DNA from: Myoxocephalus aenaeus
Lineage: Eukaryota; Chordata; Actinopteri; Perciformes; Cottidae
Assembly: GCA_038501785.1 (NCBI GenBank)
Contig: JBAMJR010000506.1
Coordinates: 1-64,000 of the forward strand
Direction: 5' to 3'
DNA length: 64,000 nt
In this document: piece by piece, positions 11,055 through 30,867 of the stretch
How positions within the stretch are numbered: the stretch's first letter is position 1
Layout: each line of letters begins with the position of its first letter
Notes under the pieces: generated by a model
What the model was told of the DNA's origin: nothing
What the model saw: only the letters and a program-made list of their open reading frames with translations
Database searches by the model: none
Made by a program: the position numbers and the translations under genes

Positions 11055-12060
11055 GAGAGCAGTATTTCCCATCAGCCCCGGGGGGACCTTCGCTTCGTCT
11101 TTCTGCTGGAGGCCTTCTCGTTCACTCGCCGCCGTTTCCTTGCTGCCTTTGAGCAAGGCAGCGGGAGGGGGAGGGGTCAGCCTGTCTATCAATCATGTTG
11201 TTTCCATGACCACCAATAACACACTGTTTCTAATGTTTCAGGAAATCAATTACAAATCATGACCAGTTCTAAATTACTTCATCTGTTGACATGCGGGGAA
11301 CCGAGTCTTCATTGATCCTGATCCGAGCTGGATGAGGATCAGGACCTGGTCTGAGATCAGCTGGTAAAGTGAAACATTGAAAACAGCAGAACTTTGAAAC
11401 TCTCCATGTGTTCTGTGACCGAAGGTTCTCACTAGAACCGGGTTCCTGTTCCTCAAACATCTGAGTTCTGTGTGTTTTTAACTCGTATTGATCTGCAGTT
11501 GGACCTCCTGGTTTAAAGTGGTCTGTGTATGCAAATGAGGTTGGCGGTTAAAGTTCTGACCAATGAGGGTTCTGGTTCTCATCGGGGTTTTAAATCACTT
11601 TATTAACAAATAATGAAAACTTATCAATCAACATTCTCTTCATGATCTCTGTACTGGACCAGAACCGGGTTCTCTCCTCTGTACTGGACCAGAACCGGTT
11701 CCTCTCCCTGATCTCTGTACTGGAGTACAGAGATCAGGGAGAGGAACCGGTTCTGGTCTCAGAATCGTTCATGATATGAAACTGAAGTGGCGTTTGTAAA
11801 TAATCTGAATTGTTGGTGGTCTGGTTCCGGGGCTGGTGTGAAGCGGTCTCTGTAGACCTGATCCCCATCTGGTCCGACCCGTCTGTTACAGAACCTGTTA
11901 CAGAACCTGTGAAGGATCTCTGGTGTTGGTTGAACCTTTTCTTTGTTTTAGTTTCTGGCGACCGACTAAATGTAAAACTGTAAAAAAAAAAAAAAAAACG
12001 TAGTTTTTTTTGTATTTTTGGGAACGTTTGAACCTGAATAAAGTTGAAGGGCAGAACCCT
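11055..12060 (+). other. dbt: dbt 3' UTR
   Basis: No coding content is seen. AATAAA at 12037-12042 is a good polyadenylation signal. A 17-A tract lies upstream near 11982, and a long perfect hairpin lies at 11687-11758. Confidence 0.7.
11687..11758. repeat. 35-bp perfect inverted repeat (2-nt loop) in the dbt 3' UTR
   Basis: Arms 11687-11721 and 11724-11758 are exactly complementary around GG. The left arm extends a nearby direct repeat (CTGTACTGGACCAGAACCGG near 11648 and 11679). Confidence 0.9.
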
Positions 12061-12649
12061 GAAGTGGTCTGGACTTTGTTGTGTTGACTATAATGACCGT
12101 GTCATGTATTTTCACAGACAGACAGACATAAAAAGAACAAAGGATGCAGCAACATACATTTCTACATAATAAATGAATGAATAAATCAGAACGTGATCTG
12201 TAAACTACAAGTAGCCTACAGATCTAACAGGAAGTGACTGTTCTGTGACTTCCTGTGTGATATTTGAAGGCAGCTGAAAACTGTGGAAGCCCGTTTCCGA
12301 CAACCAAAAAACAAAATAATTATGAGATATTAACCACAACAGTCAAGCAGCTCTTTGGTTACCTTCTAGTCGACATGAATGTACATTGAAGACTACTTTC
12401 AACGTGACTTTACTGCAGATGAAATACTTTAATTCACATGATTGAATGAAGTAAACGCTCAAAGGGTTTGAGATGATCCTGAGAAGTGGGCGTGTCCAGT
12501 TTTCACCTCTTTGAGGAACTGAGAGAAGATGGCTACTTCCTTGATCCAGTTTGGTTTTCTTCAAACGGTACAGGATACTACACACAGGTGATTGAGACAT
12601 ACTGTAAACACACAGGTAATACTGTGTACATACTACTGAACATGACAGA
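12061..12649. other. intergenic, no gene seen
   Basis: This AT-rich sequence between the dbt polyadenylation site and the 51-bp array holds no convincing exon or repeat. The open frames that cross it belong to the array. Confidence 0.6.
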
Positions 12650-14694
12650 AGGAGTGGCTTGTCCCTCACAGGGACCCTTACTACTGAACATGACAAAAGA
12701 AGGAGGGGCTTGTCCCTCACAGGGACCCTTACTACTGAACATGACAAAAGAAGGAGGGGCTTGTCCCTCACAGGGACCCTTACTACTGAACATGACAAAA
12801 GAAGGAGGGGCTTGTCCCTCACAGGGACCCTTACTACTGAACATGACAAAAGAAGGAGGGGCTTGTCCCTCACAGGGACCCTTACTACTGAACATGACAA
12901 AAGAAGGAGGGGCTTGTCCCTCACAGGGACCCTTACTACTGAACATGACAAAAGAAGGAGGGGCTTGTCCCTCACAGGGACCCTTACTACTGAACATGAC
13001 AAAAGAAGGAGGGGCTTGTCCCTCACAGGGACCCTTACTACTGAACATGACAAAAGAAGGAGGGGCTTGTCCCTCACAGGGACCCTTACTACTGAACATG
13101 ACAAAAGAAGGAGGGGCTTGTCCCTCACAGGGACCCTTACTACTGAACATGACAAAAGAAGGAGGGGCTTGTCCCTCACAGGGACCCTTACTACTGAACA
13201 TGACAAAAGAAGGAGGGGCTTGTCCCTCACAGGGACCCTTACTACTGAACATGACAAAAGAAGGAGTGGCTTGTCCCTCACAGGGACCCTTACTACTGAA
13301 CATGACAAAAGAAGGAGGGGCTTGTCCCTCACAGGGACCCTTACTACTGAACATGACAAAAGGAGTGGCTTGTCCCTCACAGGGACCCTTACTACTGAAC
13401 ATGACAAAAGAAGGAGGGGCTTGTCCCTCACAGGGACCCTTACTACTGAACATGACAAAAGAAGGAGGGGCTTGTCCCTCACAGGGACCCTTACTACTGA
13501 ACATGACAAAAGAAGGAGGGGCTTGTCCCTCACAGGGACCCTTACTACTGAACATGACAAAAGAAGGTGGGGCTTGTCCCTCACAGGGACCCTTACTACT
13601 GAACATGACAAAAGAAGGAGGGGCTTGTCCCTCACAGGGACCCTTACTACTGAACATGACAAAAGAAGGAGGGGCTTGTCCCTCACAGGGACCCTTACTA
13701 CTGAACATGACAAAAGAAGGAGGGGCTTGTCCCTCACAGGGACCCTTACTACTGAACATGACAAAAGAAGGAGGGGCTTGTCCCTCACAGGGACCCTTAC
13801 TACTGAACATGACAAAAGAAGGAGTGGCTTGTCCCTCACAGGGACCCTTACTACTGAACATGACAAAAGAAGGAGGGGCTTGTCCCTCACAGGGACCCTT
13901 ACTACTGAACATGACAAAAGGAGTGGCTTGTCCCTCACAGGGACCCTTACTACTGAACATGACAAAAGAAGGAGGGGCTTGTCCCTCACAGGGACCCTTA
14001 CTACTGAACATGACAAAAGAAGGAGGGGCTTGTCCCTCACAGGGACCCTTACTACTGAACATGACAAAAGAAGGAGGGGCTTGTCCCTCACAGGGACCCT
14101 TACTACTGAACATGACAAAAGAAGGAGGGGCTTGTCCCTCACAGGGACCCTTACTACTGAACATGACAAAAGAAGGAGGGGCTTGTCCCTCACAGGGACC
14201 CTTACTACTGAACATGACAAAAGAAGGAGGGGCTTGTCCCTCACAGGGACCCTTACTACTGAACATGACAAAAGAAGGAGGGGCTTGTCCCTCACAGGGA
14301 CCCTTACTACTGAACATGACAAAAGAAGGAGGGTCTTGTCCCTCACAGGGACCCTTACTACTGAACATGACAAAAGAAGGAGGGGCTTGTCCCTCACAGG
14401 GACCCTTACTACTGAACATGACAAAAGAAGGAGTGGCTTGTCCCTCACAGGGACCCTTACTACTGAACATGACAAAAGAAGGAGGGGCTTGTCCCTCACA
14501 GGGAGCCTTACTACTGAACATGACAAAAGAAGGAGTGGCTTGTCCCTCACAGGGACCCTTACTACTGAACATGACAAAAGAAGGAGGGGCTTGTCCCTCA
14601 CAGGGACCCATACTACTGAACATGACAAAAGAAGGAGGGGCTTGTCCCTCACAGGGACCCTTACTACTGAACATGACAAAAGAAGGAGGGGCTT
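12650..14694 (+). repeat. 51-bp minisatellite (about 40 copies)
   Basis: The unit includes GGGGCTTGTCCCTCACAGGG and ACCCTTACTACTGAACATGA, then CAAAAGAAGGA. Because 51 is divisible by three and the unit lacks stops in several frames, four frames of 690-799 codons open on both strands. Each is a 17-residue repeat and none has family resemblance. Each unit carries the stem GTCCCT-CAC-AGGGAC. Two 48-bp units, near 13359 and 13917, mark a higher-order duplication. Confidence 0.96.
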
Positions 14695-14799
14695 GACTGG
14701 CGAGTCAGTGCCGAACAGCGTCACTCGTTGAGAAGCTGACAAACTATGATCCTTATGGGTTTTATTTCTTCATTTGTCAATACCCAAGTGGTACATTTT

Positions 14800-15215
14800 T
14801 CTGGCTATTTTGAGAGTATAATGAACCCACACATGTGATGCTCCAGATACTCAACTAGCTCAAAGGAAGGCCAGTTTTATAGCTTCTCACCAGCAGAACT
14901 GTTTTAAGCTGTGCTAACATAATTGCACAAAGGTTCAAGGGTTTTCTAATCATCCATTAGTCTTCTATGCGATGAGCAAACACAACGTACCATTAGAACA
15001 CTGCAGTGATAGCTGCTGGAAATGGGCCTCTATACACCTATGTAGATATTTCATTAAAAACCAGACGTTTCCACCTAGAATAGTCATTTACCACATTGAC
15101 AATGTATAGAGTATTTCTGATTAATTTAATGTTATCTTCATTGAAAAAAACTGCTTTTCTTTGAAAAATAAGGACATTTCTAAGTGACCCCAAACTTTTG
15201 AACAGTAGTGTATAT
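14800..15215 (-). mobile_element. Tc1-like transposon remnant (terminal noncoding part)
   Basis: Read on the minus strand, the end at 15215 reads TACACTACTGTTCAAAAGTT then TGGGGTCACTTAGAAATGTC, which I recognise as the terminus of abundant fish Tc1-like elements. The sequence continues through the usual noncoding leader (GGCCAGTTTTA, GATACTCAACTAG on the plus strand). No transposase frame remains. Confidence 0.7.
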
Positions 15216-15493
15216 ATATTATATATAATGTATTTTGTGGACGTAATACTTACAATATGCAATACTGCTGTACTATACTGAATATTGTTTTGTTACTACT
15301 ACATTTCACTTCATAATATTACACTTATATGCCATAATATGTATAATGTACCAGCCTTTTTATTTTATTTTGACCATATTATGTCATATTGTTATACCAC
15401 TGTACTTTGAGACGTCACTGTTAATGTTTCCACCAGGTAACCCTGAACATGCACACCTCTCTCTGTGTGACAGCGATTATAACCACACAACTA

Positions 15494-15551
<58 letters not shown>

Positions 15552-16100
15552 ATAAGCATAACTATATAGATTATAATTAACTGGAGGAAACACTTTTTTC
15601 TACATGTAGATCTTAACCCTTGAATATAAACAGGAGCCGGCCACCCTACGGAGGAAACTCATTTCGGCCACTTGTTTTTTAATTAAAATACAAGTTGGAT
15701 AAATCTCCTTCTATGTAGTCAGGTGTCGGCAGGTAGAACTGACTCGCCGCTCTCCTGGCTGACGTCACACGCTGCCACGGACTCGCCGCTGCCAGTAATC
15801 TCACTCGCTGTCTCCCAACAACGTTAGCTAACGTGTTAGCTAGCTGACTAGCTTGCTAACACGTTAGCTAGCTGACTAGCTTGCTAATACGTTAGCTAAC
15901 GACTAGCTTGCCATTAAAAAACTGGTGGGAGGGAAATGAAGCCGCTGTAGACATCTTAACGCTGATTGGCCAAGACTCGATAGTCACATCAAAGATCTTC
16001 TATTTGTGAAGATCACGACCTCAGCTTTTCTCCATGTCCCACTCCAATCTCAGAAACGCTGGCGGCCAGTTGCCCCCCCCCCCTCCCAAAAACAAAAACT
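15216..16100. other. intergenic: (TA)n microsatellite and repeat fragments
   Basis: A (TA) run occupies about 15499-15548. GGAGGAAACTCATTTCGGCC at 15650 resembles a common fish retroelement segment. At 15826-15912, palindrome-rich GTTAGCTAGCTGACTAGCTTGC motifs occur in tandem. No gene is seen. Confidence 0.5.
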
Positions 16101-16300
16101 CTTCGGATCTACACGATTCACGTGGATGACTTTTTGATTTCAAAACGGCGAATTTCGCCGAAAGGTGACAAGTTTGCAGGTCTGTTTATGGGAATCAAGT
16201 TATGGAATGACATTTCCCACCTAACAAAGAAATGTCCCTCTATAAAAAAAAATAATCAAGAATTGCCTAAAAGAAAGTCTAATTTCTGTTTCGTAAGAGT
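16100..16300 (+). mobile_element. possible LINE reverse-transcriptase C-terminal remnant
   Basis: A short frame from 16122 includes ISPKGDKFAGLFMGIKLWND then ISHLTKKCPSIKK, similar in pattern to the KLWN...P...K C-terminal end of non-LTR reverse transcriptases. It is short and without other element landmarks. Confidence 0.35.
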
Positions 16301-16604
16301 TTGTTATGTATTGGTGTTCATGTTTTCTTGTTTTAGCTGTTATATCTACATGTTGAGTTAACGTTGCCACAGAGGTATAATCCAACATCCTGAACAAACA
16401 AGCCATGCTGACTTTCACACACACACAGACTTGACATAATTATATTATTTTGTTGTCTATCTTATCTCATATTTCAATTTATGTTTGTAATTTTGTAAAA
16501 TTTTAAATATGATATAGGTGGAGGCTTCAAATAAGCCCAGTTGGCTTTTTGTCTCTTCCTGCAGTGATATTCATTTTCTGTTATTTTTATTTTTGTTTGA
16601 ATTG

Positions 16605-16609
<5 letters not shown>

Positions 16610-16649
<40 letters not shown>

Positions 16650-16746
16650 TACACACACACACACACACGTGTGTATATATATACACACATATATATACAC
16701 ACATATATACACACACACATACACACACACATACATACACATACAG
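16610..16746. repeat. (TA)n/(CA)n compound microsatellite
   Basis: TA and CA dinucleotide runs alternate. The run ends exactly where the duplicated elavl1 segment begins. Confidence 0.95.
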
Positions 16747-16859
16747 AAAGGACGTCTGGTTAGTGATGGATTACAACGCTGATCTACAACGAGAGAGCTC
16801 GTTATTCGGGTATCGAACCCGTGACGACAGACGGTGAGCCTACCTGAACCTCTGGGCCT

Positions 16860-24413
<7,554 letters not shown>

Positions 24414-24689
24414 TCATCGACACACCTGCAGCTCCCACAATGCAACGCTCGTAAACTCTAACTAACCACAATATAACTTATGACAGTTCAGACACGGCAC
24501 AAAAACAATCAGGACTGCCGTCACCTTTCCAGAGGCTCCTTTAGAGGCGTGCTGAGCATCTCGGACATCACTCTGAGACGTCTGAACCTCACACACCTGG
24601 AAAACACACACGTGTTACACGCCATGTCATACATGACCAAACACACACCCACGGGCAGAGGGAAGGGTCTGCACGGGAAGAGGTCTGCA

Positions 24690-27600
24690 GAAGTACTGGA
24701 AGGGGTCGGTAGAAGTACTATGGGAGGGGTCGGTAGAAGTACTATGGGAGGGGTCTGCAGAAGTACTATGGGAGGGGTCTGCAGAAGTACTATGGGAGGG
24801 GTCTGCAGAAGTACTATGGGAGGGGTCGGTAGAAGTACTATGGGAGGGGTCGGTAGAAGTACTATGGGAGGGGTCTGCAGAAGTACTATGGGAGGGGTCG
24901 GTAGAAGTACTATGGGAGGGGTCTGCAGAAGTACTATGGGAGGGGTCTGCAGAAGTACTATGGGAGGGGTCGGTAGAAGTACTATGGGAGGGGTCTGTAG
25001 AAGTACTATGGGAGGGGTCTGCAGAAGTACTATGGGAGGGGTCGGTAGAAGTACTATGGGAGGGGTCTGCAGAAGTACTATGGGAGGGGTCGGTAGAAGT
25101 ACTATGGGAGGGGTCGGTAGAAGTACTATGGGAGGGGTCTGCAGAAGTACTATGGGAGGGGTCTGCAGAAGTACTATGGGAGGGGTCGGTAGAAGTACTA
25201 TGGGAGGGGTCGGTAGAAGTACTATGGGAGGGGTCTGCAGAAGTACTGGGAGGGGTCTGCAGAAGTACTGGAAGGGGTCTGCAGAAGTACTATGGGAGGG
25301 GTCGGTAGAAGTACTGGAAGGGGTCTGCAGAAGTACTGGAAGGGGTCTGCAGAAGTACTATGGGAGGGGTCGGTAGAAGTACTATGGGAGGGGTCGGTAG
25401 AAGTACTATAGAAGGGGTCGGTAGAAGTACTATAGGAGGGGTCGGTAGAAGTACTATGGGAGGGGTCGGTAGAAGTACTATGGGAGGGGTCGGTAGAAGT
25501 ACTATGGGAGGGGTCGGTAGAAGTACTATGGGAGGGGTCGGTAGAAGTACTATAGAAGGGGTCGGTAGAAGTACTATAGAAGGGGTCGGTAGAAGTACTA
25601 TAGAAGGGGTTGGTAGAAGTACTATAGAAGGGGTTGGTAGAAGTACTATAGAAGGGGTCGGTAGAAGTACTATAGAAGGGGTCGGTAGAAGTACTATGGG
25701 AGGGGTCAGTAGAAGTACTATAGAAGGGGTCGGTAGAAGTACTATGGGAGGGGTCAGTAGAAGTACTATAGAAGGGGTCAGTAGAAGTACTATGGGAGGG
25801 GTCAGTAGAAGTACTATAGAAGGGGTCGGTAGAAGTACTATAGAAGGGGTTGGTAGAAGTACTATAGAAGGGGTCGGTAGAAGTACTATAGAAGGGGTTG
25901 GTAGAAGTACTATGGAAGGGGTCAGTAGAAGTACTATAGAAGGGGTCGGTAGAAGTACTATGGGAGGGGTCAGTAGAAGTACTGGAAGGGGTCGGTAGAA
26001 GTACTATGGGAGGGGTCTGCAGAAGTACTGGAAGGGGTCGGTAGAAGTACTATGGGAGGGGTCAGTAGAAGTACTATGGGAGGGGTCGGTAGAAGTACTA
26101 TGGGAGGGGTCTGCAGAAGTACTATAGAAGGGGTCGGTAGAAGTACTATAGAAGGGGTCGGTAGAAGTACTATGGGAGGGGTCGGTAGAAGTACTATGGG
26201 AGGGGTCGGTAGAAGTACTATGGAAGGGGTCGGTAGAAGTACTATGGGAGGGGTCGGTAGAAGTACTATGGGAGGGGTCGGTAGAAGTACTATGGGAGGG
26301 GTCGGTAGAAGTACTATGGGAGGGGTCGGTAGAAGTACTATGGGAGGGGTCGGTAGAAGTACTATGGGAGGGGTCGGTAGAAGTACTATGGGAGGGGTCT
26401 GCAGAAGTACTATGGGAGGGGTCTGCAGAAGTACTATGGGAGGGGTCTGCAGAAGTACTATGGGAGGGGTCGGTAGAAGTACTATGGGAGGGGTCTGCAG
26501 AAGTACTGGAAGGGGTCTGCAGAAGTACTATGGGAGGGGTCGGTAGAAGTACTGGAAGGGGTCTGCAGAAGTACTGGAAGGGGTCTGCAGAAGTACTATG
26601 GGAGGGGTCGGTAGAAGTACTATGGGAGGGGTCGGTAGAAGTACTATGGGAGGGGTCGGTAGAAGTACTATAGAAGGGGTCGGTAGAAGTACTATAGGAG
26701 GGGTCGGTAGAAGTACTATGGGAGGGGTCGGTAGAAGTACTATGGGAGGGGTCTGCAGAAGTACTGGAAGGGGTCTGCAGAAGTACTATGGGAGGGGTCG
26801 GTAGAAGTACTATGGGAGGGGTCGGTAGAAGTACTATGGGAGGGGTCGGTAGAAGTACTATGGGAGGGGTCTGCAGAAGTACTGGAAGGGGTCTGCAGAA
26901 GTACTATGGGAGGGGTCGGTAGAAGTACTGGAAGGGGTCTGCAGAAGTACTGGAAGGGGTCTGCAGAAGTACTATGGGAGGGGTCGGTAGAAGTACTATG
27001 GGAGGGGTCGGTAGAAGTACTATGGGAGGGGTCGGTAGAAGTACTATAGAAGGGGTCGGTAGAAGTACTATAGGAGGGGTCGGTAGAAGTACTATGGGAG
27101 GGGTCGGTAGAAGTACTATGGGAGGGGTCTGCAGAAGTACTGGAAGGGGTCTGCAGAAGTACTATGGGAGGGGTCGGTAGAAGTACTATGGGAGGGGTCG
27201 GTAGAAGTACTATGGGAGGGGTCGGTAGAAGTACTATGGGAGGGGTCGGTAGAAGTACTATGGGAGGGGTCGGTAGAAGTACTATGGGAGGGGTCTGCAG
27301 AAGTACTGGAAGGGGTCTGCAGAAGTACTATGGGAGGGGTCGGTAGAAGTACTATGGGAGGGGTCTGCAGAAGTACTGGAAGGGGTCTGCAGAAGTACTA
27401 TGGGAGGGGTCGGTAGAAGTACTGGAAGGGGTCTGCAGAAGTACTGGAAGGGGTCTGCAGAAGTACTATGGGAGGGGTCGGTAGAAGTACTATGGGAGGG
27501 GTCGGTAGAAGTACTATGGGAGGGGTCGGTAGAAGTACTATAGAAGGGGTCGGTAGAAGTACTATAGGAGGGGTCGGTAGAAGTACTATGGGAGGGGTCT

Positions 27601-28749
27601 GCAGAAGTACTATGGGAGGGGTCTGCAGAAGTACTATGGGAGGGGTCGGTAGAAGTACTATAGAAGGGGTCGGTAGAAGTACTATGGGAGGGGTCGGTAG
27701 AAGTACTATGGAAGGGGTCGGTAGAAGTACTATGGGAGGGGTCGGTAGAAGTACTATGGGAGGGGTCGGTAGAAGTACTATGGGAGGGGTCGGTAGAAGT
27801 ACTATGGGAGGGGTCGGTAGAAGTACTATAGAAGGGGTCGGTAGAAGTACTATAGAAGGGGTCGGTAGAAGTACTATAGAAGGGGTCGGTAGAAGTACTA
27901 TAGAAGGGGTCGGTAGAAGTACTATGGAAGGGGTCAGTAGAAGTACTATGGAAGGGGTCGGTAGAAGTACTATGGGAGGGGTCGGTAGAAGTACTATAGA
28001 AGGGGTCGGTAGAAGTACTATGGGAGGGGTCAGTAGAAGTACTATAGAAGGGGTCGGTAGAAGTACTATGGAAGGGGTCAGTAGAAGTACTATGGAAGGG
28101 GTCGGTAGAAGTACTATGGAAGGGGTCGGTAGAAGTACTATAGAAGGGGTCGGTAGAAGTACTATGGAAGGGGTCGGTAGAAGTACTATGGAAGGGGTCA
28201 GTAGAAGTACTATGGAAGGGGTCGGTAGAAGTACTATGGAAGGGGTCGGTAGAAGTACTATGGAAGGGGTCGGTAGAAGTACTATGGAAGGGGTCAGTAG
28301 AAGTACTATGGAAGGGTTCAGTAGAAGTACTATAGAAGGGGTCGGTAGAAGTACTATGGAAGGGGTCAGTAGAAGTACTATGGAAGGGGTCGGTAGAAGT
28401 ACTATGGAAGGGGTCAGTAGAAGTACTATGGAAGGGGTCGGTAGAAGTACTATGGAAGGGGTCAGTAGAAGTACTATGGAAGGGGTCGGTAGAAGTACTA
28501 TGGAAGGGGTCGGTAGAAGTACTATGGAAGGGGTCGGTAGAAGTACTATGGAAGGGGTCAGTAGAAGTACTATGGAAGGGGTCAGTAGAAGTACTATGGA
28601 AGGGGTCAGTAGAAGTACTATGGAAGGGGTCAGTAGAAGTACTATGGAAGGGGTCAGTAGAAGTACTATGGAAGGGGTCGGTAGAAGTACTATGGAAGGG
28701 GTCGGTAGAAGTACTATGGAAGGGGTCGGTAGAAGTACTATGGAAGGGG
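24690..28749 (+). repeat. 24-bp minisatellite in elavl1 intron 1 (about 170 copies)
   Basis: The unit reads AGAAGTACTATGGGAGGGGT plus CGGT. Variants are CTGC or CAGT at the end, ATAGAAGGGG or ATGGAAGGGG inside, and shortened ACTGGAAGGGG units. The 8-codon period gives frames reading GGVGRSTM (plus) and PSIVLLPT (minus), which are artefacts. Variant composition drifts along the array, with GGGAGG early and ATGGAAGG late, and blocks of several units are duplicated. Confidence 0.97.
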
Positions 28750-28957
28750 CTCCAGAAAAGGGAGCCTGAAATACCTCCACCTGTGTCTGATAAGTTGTTG
28801 ACTTACCTTCAGGTACCTGATGTGTCCTCGTCTTAATGCCATGGAAACGACTCAGGTGGGTCACTGTGTCCGCAGGTGAGGAAGAGGAGATGAACTACAA
28901 GGTGAAGGAGGGTCAGAGAGATCACATGATCAAATACCTGCTGAAAAATCACCACCA

Positions 28958-29683
28958 GATATTTATCTATATCACCTACAGATGTTAATCTATATAACAT
29001 CACCTACAGATGTTAATCTATATAACATCACCTACAGACGTTAATCTATATAACATCACCTACAGATGTTAATCTATATAACATCACCTACAGATGTTAA
29101 TCTATATAACATCACCTACAGACGTTAATCTATATAACATCACCTACAGATGTTAATCTATATAACATCACCTCCAGATGTTAATCTATATAACATCACC
29201 TACAGACGTTAATCTATATAACATCACCTACAGACGTTAATCTATATAACATCACCTACAGACGTTAATCTATATAACATCACCTACAGACGTTAATCTA
29301 TATAACATCACCTACAGACGTTAATCTATATAACATCACCTACAGACGTTAATCTATATAACATCACCTACAGATGTTAATCTATATAACATCACCTACA
29401 GACGTTAATCTATATAACATCACCTACAGACGTTAATCTATATAACATCACCTACAGACGTTAATCTATATAACATCACCTACAGATGTTAATCTATATA
29501 ACATCACCTACAGACGTTAATCTATATAACATCACCTACAGATGTTAATCTATATAACATCACCTACAGATGTTAATCTATATAACATCACCTACAGATG
29601 TTAATCTATATAACATCACCTACAGATGTTAATCTATATAACATCACCTACAGATGTTAATCTATATAACATCACCTACAGAT
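28958..29683 (+). repeat. 28-bp minisatellite (about 26 copies)
   Basis: The unit ATGTTAATCTATATAACATC plus ACCTACAG is nearly invariant, alternating GATGTT/GACGTT. It lies in elavl1 intron 1. Confidence 0.95.
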
Positions 29684-29811
29684 CAAAGTAGGTCATTTTT
29701 CAATTTCTGAACCGAAAAGCACGTTTTTGGACTGAATATGCATGTCAATGCTTGGGTTTATTGTGATTTATTTATTGAGAAAAGATTTATTATTGACGCT
29801 ACTCACCTAAC

Positions 29812-30112
29812 TAACACTAACCAGAGCTAACTACATCTAACCAGAGCTAACTACCACAGCTAACTACTACATCTAACCAGAGCTAACTACATCTAACCAC
29901 AGCTAACTACCGCTAACTACCGCTAACTACCGCTAACTACCGCTAACCACAGCTCAACACAGCTAACTACCGCTAACCACAGCTCAACACAGCTAACTAC
30001 CGCTAACCACAGCTCAACACAGCTAACTACCTCTAACCACCGCTAACCACAGCTCAACACAGCTAACTACCGCTAACCACCGCTAACCACAGCTCAACAC
30101 AGCTAACTACAG
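29812..30112 (+). repeat. CTAACTAC/CTAACCAC tandem array
   Basis: AGCTAACTACCGCTAACCAC modules alternate with AGCTCAACAC over about 300 bp, close to the elavl1 promoter. Confidence 0.85.
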
Positions 30113-30289
30113 CTAACGGCGCTGGTTGAGTATTTCCGCGGGAGCTCGCTAACCCCACTGGCAGCTAACTAGCAGCTAACCAGCAACTAACCACAGCTAA
30201 CCACATGTTCGGACACACAAAGCGGCTAATGGCGCTGGTTGAGTATTTCAGCGGGAGCTCACGCGACGAGCAGACGTCATAGTTCTTAC

Positions 30290-30440
30290 CTGTAGCGGAC
30301 AGGTGGCGGTATGAAGGCTGGGTGTTATCGATCACGATGCTGTTCTGACGCCACGCGGACGAACAGGCTCTTACAACGGGAGATTAGCTGCTGCGTGTTA
30401 GCTGATCAGCTCCCGCTCCGCACAAAGACCCGTAGTGTGG
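30290..30440 (-). other. elavl1: probable noncoding first exon of elavl1
   Basis: A strong donor (CTACAG then GTAAGAAC on the minus strand, at 30289) follows a CG-rich leader, 5.9 kb upstream of the first coding exon and adjacent to the promoter motifs. The 5' limit is a guess, since no transcript evidence is available. Confidence 0.4.
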
Positions 30441-30660
30441 TGAAGTATCGCGAGACTTCCACTTCTTCCCCTCTCCGCACAAAGAACCGACCCTAGTATG
30501 ATGAAGTATCGCGAGACAACCACCTCTTCTTCCCCGCCCGGCACGAAGAACCAACCGTAGTATGATGAAGTATCGCGAGACTACCACCTTTCTTCCCCGC
30601 TCCGCACAAAGAACCAACCGCAGTATGATTAAGTATCGCGAGACTACCACTTCTTCTTCT
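30424..30660 (-). promoter_or_regulatory. promoter repeat with four TCTCGCGA motifs
   Basis: Four copies of a roughly 63-bp unit each hold TATCGCGAGA on the plus strand (30446, 30507, 30571, 30634), i.e. TCTCGCGATA on the minus strand. TCTCGCGAGA is an established core-promoter motif of CpG-island genes, bound by BANP. The repeat sits between the divergent elavl1 and stx6 starts. Confidence 0.6.
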
Positions 30661-30798
30661 CCTTCTATTTCTGTGTCAATACCGGTGATTACTGCCACCT
30701 GCTGGACTGAAACACATACTCTTATTTACTAAACTGTGTTTATATAAACAGCTTATAAAGATGCTCTAATAGTTTATTTCAACCCTTTAACACATACC

Positions 30799-30800
<2 letters not shown>

Positions 30801-30865
<65 letters not shown>
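30801..30865. repeat. (TG)n microsatellite, about 32 repeats
   Basis: An uninterrupted TG run in the elavl1/stx6 intergenic promoter region, possibly Z-DNA forming. Confidence 0.97.

Positions 30866-30867
<2 letters not shown>

Noticed and set aside
12343..14742. Open frames of 690-799 codons on both strands
   Set aside because: The 51-bp period (17 codons) keeps several frames open at once. No frame has a recognisable domain, and unit variants do not favour synonymous changes in any frame that I can see.
16780..16830. tRNA-like B-box (GGTATCGAACCCGTGAC)
   Set aside because: It is part of the duplicated elavl1 intron, with no cloverleaf and no A box at the right spacing. At most a SINE relic.
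24525..24572. Small candidate elavl1 exon with ATG (MSEMLSTPLKEPLE)
   Set aside because: It has acceptor- and donor-like ends, but joining to the exon at 24386 gives a wrong frame with an early stop. At most it is an untranslated exon.
24480..28864. Open frames reading GGVGRSTM or PSIVLLPT
   Set aside because: They are products of the 24-bp array in elavl1 intron 1. Shortened units break the frames repeatedly.
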